Source: Gibbula magus
Taxonomy: Eukaryota > Mollusca > Gastropoda > Trochida > Trochidae
DNA length: 64,000 bases
Direction: 5' to 3'
Assembly (NCBI GenBank): GCA_936450465.1
Contig: OW388297.1
Coordinates: 26,740,387 to 26,804,386, forward strand
The notes beneath the pieces were generated by a model. That model made no database searches. It was not told the origin of the DNA and worked only from the letters and a program-made list of their open reading frames with translations. Shown here in pieces: positions 60,301 through 64,000 of the stretch; positions within the stretch are counted from its first letter, which is position 1, and the number at the start of each line of letters is the position of its first letter. The position numbers and the translations under genes were made by a program.

Positions 60301-60600
60301 TAACTCCGAATATGACAAAGTAAAAAAGTTTTAAAAATTGCCAAAAATTAAAAAATTCACCAAATCATGTTACATTTTGCACTGCACCTCTCCTAGTGGT
60401 GAAGAAGACCTGTGTCAAATTTGAAAAGGATGAGATGAATAGTTTTTCTGTTTTCGATCGGACAAATAATGCTCAGAATATGACTAAGTTATAAAAAAAA
60501 ACAATTCGCCAAAAATTCAAAAATTCACCAATTCAGTTAAACTTTCGCAATGTATCTCTCCTAGTGGTAGAAGAAGACATGTGCCAAATTTGAAAAGGAT

Positions 60601-61101
60601 AATGCTCGGAATCAAAGGAAGGAATAACAACCCTATTTACGCTATTATTTTGATTGTTAAAGACATAATATTAAAAAACAGTCAAAAAATGAATATTCCG
60701 AATTTTAAGTATGTATTAAGTCAAATTAAGCAGTACTACGATATAACAAAATACACTTATTTAGTTTCTGGTGAAAATGATGCATTTATTAAATTCTGGT
60801 CATCCTTACATGTCATATTGAACAATTGATTTATGTTTCACATTATTCCTACACACCTAGACACTGTTTAAGTGTGAATTAACATGTATGTATCTTATTG
60901 TCTGTATGGCTTTAGGTCACTGGAACCTGTGTGTCACATGTATATTTTGTGTTGTGCACTGTTGCCAAATTGCTAAAACTAAACATGTATGTATTTAGGA
61001 CATTGTAACCTGTGTGTCGCACATATGTAATTTGTTGATGTACATTGCTGTCAAACCGAATTAATGTAAAAACTTAAAAATATGGAAATAAAAAAAAAAA
61101 A
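60601..61101 (+). mobile_element. 5'-truncated non-LTR retrotransposon (LINE) insertion
   Basis: About 500 bp inserted in one unit of the 169-bp array. Direct repeats ttgaaaaggat flank it at 60590-60600 and 61103-61113, and it ends in a 14-base A run. Its 3' non-coding part contains two about 95-bp related halves (aacctgtgtgtc(a/g)cac(a/t)t(g/a)tat in each). 5' truncation, A tail and target duplication are typical of target-primed reverse transcription. Confidence 0.88.
60602..60829 (+). pseudogene. C-terminal end of a LINE reverse transcriptase polyprotein
   Basis: The frame encodes about 75 residues: MLGIKGRNNNPIYAIILIV, then KDIILKNSQKMNIPNFKYVL, then IKQYYDITKYTYLVSGENDA and FIKFWSSL, ending at TGA 60827-60829. 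The pattern (small hydrophobic block, Lys, a charged middle, then a Tyr/Lys block and F-x-x-x-W) resembles the tail that follows the RT palm in several LINE clades. The catalytic RT core is absent because of 5' truncation. Codons upstream of 60601 belong to the array, not to the LINE. Clade not assigned. Confidence 0.6.
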
Positions 61102-61629
61102 ATTGAAAAGGATGAGATGAATAGTTGTTCTGTTATCGATGGGACAAACAATGCTCAGAATTTGACTAAGTTAAAAAATGTAAAAATTCGCCAACAAATT
61201 AAAAAAATCACCAATTCCATTTATTTTTCGCACTGCACCTCTCCTAGTGGTGAAGAAGACATGTGCCAAATTTTAAAAGGATGAGATGAATAGTTTTTCT
61301 GTTATCGATCGGACAAACAATGCTCAGATTTTAACTAAGTTAAAAAATTAAAAAATTCGCCACAAATTAAAAAAATCACCAATTCGGTTTATATTTCCCA
61401 CTGCACCTCTCCTAGTGATGAAGAAGACATGTACCAAATTTGAAAAGGATGAGATGAATAGTTGTTCTGTAATCGATTGGACAAAAATTGTCTTCGGACG
61501 AATGGAAGGACGGTTGGAAGGACAGACGAACGGACGGAATCGTTGGTATTACTATATACCCCGACCTTTATAGGTTGGGAGTATAATAAAAAGGAGCCTC
61601 TGAGGTGACTTCACTTCAAACTGATTTCT

Positions 61630-61720
61630 GTAAGAACAGGAAGATTTTTACGATAACAACTACTTTAATGTGAAAATATATGATGTTTCGGAGTATATAG
61701 TCATTCCTTCATCAGGTAGA
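61630..61720 (-). mobile_element. foldback family A, single-arm fragment
   Basis: On the + strand: taagaacaggaagattttta, cgataacaactactttaatg, tgaaaatatatgatgtttcg, gagtatatagtcattcct, tcatcaggt. This is the inverse of the centre and right arm, so on the minus strand it carries CTGATGA, a partial stem and GAAAC. Confidence 0.8.
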
Positions 61721-61724
61721 ATGT

Positions 61725-62080
61725 AGTATTTTTGTAGACTTGCCTAGGCACTTAAAAAGTGAAGGGGTCTGGATGACAGACTACATGGAAATGTACAAGA
61801 GCAGAAGTGACCAATGAACACTGTCACAAAGGTTCATGGGATATACCATAAGCAAGCTGATGCTAACAAGAGTTTGAAAAGTGTTGTTGTCACCATGAAA
61901 TTAAGCTCATATTGGTTAGCAGTGAAACTGTTATTTTGAAGCAGTATTCAACCAGAAGTATTTTGTTCATGATGTCATTACTCTATCATTATATGTAATA
62001 CTTTAAAGTCGTTTTTTTATATCTGACTTAGCGACTTAACCGTGACCTTCGCCCTTACTCAATAAATTCCAGGAGAAGAC
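61725..62080. other. unassigned
   Basis: No gene or repeat recognised. Confidence 0.35.
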
Positions 62081-62599
62081 AGTTAGGTCATCCACCAGGT
62101 AAACTGAGATTTCCGGTGGCGTCATTTATAAAGAGCCAAGTGATCACACCTGTAATCAAGGGGATCAAAGGGGGCTGATCACACAGGTGAGGTAGTGATT
62201 CCCAGGTGTAACAACGTGTCACCACCTGGACTTGATGTTGACAAATTTTGGCGAATTCAACGTTTTTTATGTATCTTTGTTGTGATAATTTTATGAAAAA
62301 TACATTAAATTTATTAATTATATACATATCAAAACCATCTACTTCACAGGGGTTACCTGAATATTTATGTGGTCAACAATTAAATTATTTTAAAATATCA
62401 CAAATTTTACCTATAAAACATCAGCTGTCTTACTAATATATACAAACCTAATTTCAACAACATTAATCTCTACACATACTCAAACATAAAGTCTGTACCA
62501 AGTTATAAATCTCCTACTAAAACCTCCACTGTACAGGTGAAGACAGTTTGACTGATTTGCACTCCAAGTGGTCAAATTTAACGAGAGAGTAATCCAGGT

Positions 62600-63480
62600 A
62601 ATTACTCCAGCAAGCAGATGACCAGCGATTGTTGACTACCTCTCCGATACCTGCCATCGCCAGGTGTAAAGTAGAAGACTCTGTAATTACCACAGGTAAT
62701 TTCAGGTGTGCATTTGTACCTGGATAGAGAATCTGAAGGTATGGTCACAAGAAGTGAAAACGGGAAGTTGCTGTAGATCTTGTCATTTTAAGTTGAGCAG
62801 ATAAAATGGTAGAAGGTTCAACTACACTAGCTAGGTAATGCTGAGTTTGCATTTGAATCTTTTATGCTGCATCACATTAAGAACCTAATGAAGTTATTTA
62901 AGATTTGTTTAGAATTACTTCAGCAGGTTTATAACAGGTGATTGTTGACCGCCCTCTCTGAAACCTGCCGCCACTAAGTGGAAGGGAGAAAAGGCTCTGT
63001 AATTACAGGTAATTGTAGGTGGACAGTATACCTGGTGAAATAGCATCAAAGGATCTGAAATCCTTTTTATCTAAAGTATAACTTATATGCTGTGGATTTT
63101 GATATTATTTAGTTTGAAAAATGTGTACATACAAAAGCATGCAGGAATTGCAATGACTACAAGTATTACTTGTGTGCATTTGCATCTGAAAAGTATTCAT
63201 TTGAAACAGTTCTTATTACATTTAAACTTTTATTCAACAGATGAACTGCAATTTGTTGACCATGCATCCCACTGATGAGACACCAGGTGTACAGTAGAAT
63301 ACTCTGTCACTACTAGAGATATTGACAAGTGTGCATGTGGACCTGGGGACAGAGTATTAGAGAATCTGGAATGATTGTCACATGAAGGGTACATTTTCTT
63401 TACTGAAGTGGATAGGGGTTTTCTGATGTAAAAATTCATTTGTAAATTAGACACAACTTGGCCTTGTTTTTACTCCAGGT
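62600..63480. repeat. three diverged tandem copies, about 312 bp
   Basis: Each copy holds gattgttgac/tttgttgacc, a cc(t/c)tctc(t/c)ga or catccc block, acctgcc..cagg or caccaggtgta, ctctgtaattac or ctctgtcactac, then a caggtgtgcat-type block, gtacctgg or gtggacctgg, and gaatctg(g)aa. Starts are near 62622, 62937 and 63248. CAGGTR motifs are part of the unit and also extend left to about 62090. Confidence 0.75.
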
Positions 63481-63484
63481 AATT

Positions 63485-64000
63485 CTATGTATGAATATGC
63501 ATGTATACCTGAAGTTCTTGTATATATCATCATTCTTTTGCTTAATTGTTGTTTCTACCCTTAAAATAGGATAACATTAATATTGAAGAGATGATCAGTA
63601 CCGGTAAATAATGCATTGATTCGTCACCAGAAAGTCATATATAACCTGGGAAACTCAATCAAATAGAGGATTTCAAAAGAACTGTTTTTAAAATTTTTGG
63701 GAACTAGTCTTATTATAAGAAGAAAGCCAGCATGACAATTTGGACAATGATTTGTGGCACGACCTGCCAGATAAGCTAGAACTTCCAAACTACGGGTGGT
63801 ATTGCATGTAATATTAATATATCACCAACACTTTCTCATTCAAATCTGGCCATAGATTACACTAGTCTTGCATCTAGCTTTGTTAAGATCTCACTACTAC
63901 TATGGCATAGGTCATGTCTTGTCACTGCAGCCAATCGACTATAAGGCTACGAAATCATAGGTATGAATCGATAGGAATGTTGGCCTGTGATTGGTTGAAT
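63485..64000. other. unassigned right end of window
   Basis: No gene, RNA or repeat recognised. Confidence 0.35.

Larger units (their letters stand above)
60302..61500. repeat. tandem array of a 169-bp unit, split by a LINE
   Basis: The anchor ttgaaaaggatgagatgaat occurs at 60421, at 61103 (the interrupted unit that begins at 60590), at 61272 and at 61440, with 168-171 bp between neighbours once the insert is removed. Each unit continues gttntcgat(c/g)ggacaaa, aatgctcaga, attcgcca, attcacca, and ctctcctagtggtgaagaag. The right end runs into ggacagacgaacggacgga and cccgacctttataggttgg. Confidence 0.92.

Overview
This is a eukaryotic, almost certainly metazoan (marine-invertebrate-like) genomic window. 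It is AT-rich and contains no bacterial-style gene packing, no recognisable host exon, no tRNA or rRNA gene and no CRISPR array. It does contain tRNA-derived SINEs with target-site duplications, a truncated LINE, foldback MITE-like elements, mini- and microsatellites and many diverged local tandem duplications. The clade cannot be fixed from the sequence alone; a mollusc-like or similar lophotrochozoan or deuterostome genome would fit.

The one real coding locus is a nearly complete DIRS-type tyrosine-recombinase retrotransposon on the + strand (about 28893-35533, 6.6 kb). It is an obvious GC-rich island in AT-rich DNA. In order it has: a left inverted terminal repeat; a 5' region with a probable six-codon first gag exon and a phase-0 intron; gag (N-terminal C2..HC2 cluster, basic C-terminus); reverse transcriptase with YLDD; RNase H; a Dam-like methyltransferase domain; an overlapping tyrosine recombinase with its R-H-R-Y residues; an internal complementary region that fuses copies of both element ends; and a right inverted terminal repeat with a longer outer end. 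The two terminal repeats differ at about one position over about 185 bp, so the copy is young. One in-frame TAG at 32902-32904 separates RT from RNase H. Gag supplies the particle, RT/RNase H copies the RNA, the terminal repeats and internal complementary region allow a circular DNA to form, and the recombinase inserts that circle without target duplication.

Layout: 0-5 kb has a diverged tandem repeat at the start, a 106-bp duplication, a triplicated about 125-bp unit and (CT)47. 5.6-9.65 kb is a 4-kb minisatellite of 15- and 12-bp units. 9.65-15.5 kb is AT-rich DNA with two low-copy duplications, a 31-bp x 17 array and a foldback element. 15.5-28.9 kb is mostly unassigned, with a SINE and a few repeats. 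28.9-35.5 kb is the DIRS element. 35.5-44 kb holds an inverted duplication, a hairpin, several foldback copies and a possible regulatory block. 44-46.4 kb has diverged repeats and two SINE copies, one with perfect 11-bp target duplications. 48.3 kb is a 10-bp-period array. 52.5 kb has one MITE nested in another foldback element. 54.3-55.3 kb is a C-rich, strand-asymmetric block. 60.3-61.5 kb is a 169-bp satellite-like array split by a 5'-truncated LINE. 62-63.5 kb is a triplicated about 312-bp unit dense in CAGGTR motifs.

The most interesting non-standard signals are a dispersed foldback family whose centre carries a hammerhead-like CTGATGA-stem-GAAAC arrangement with stem sequences that change together between copies, the intact DIRS architecture with its internal complementary region and predicted gag intron, and the large in-frame minisatellite. 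All homology statements come from reading motifs; no database search was run.
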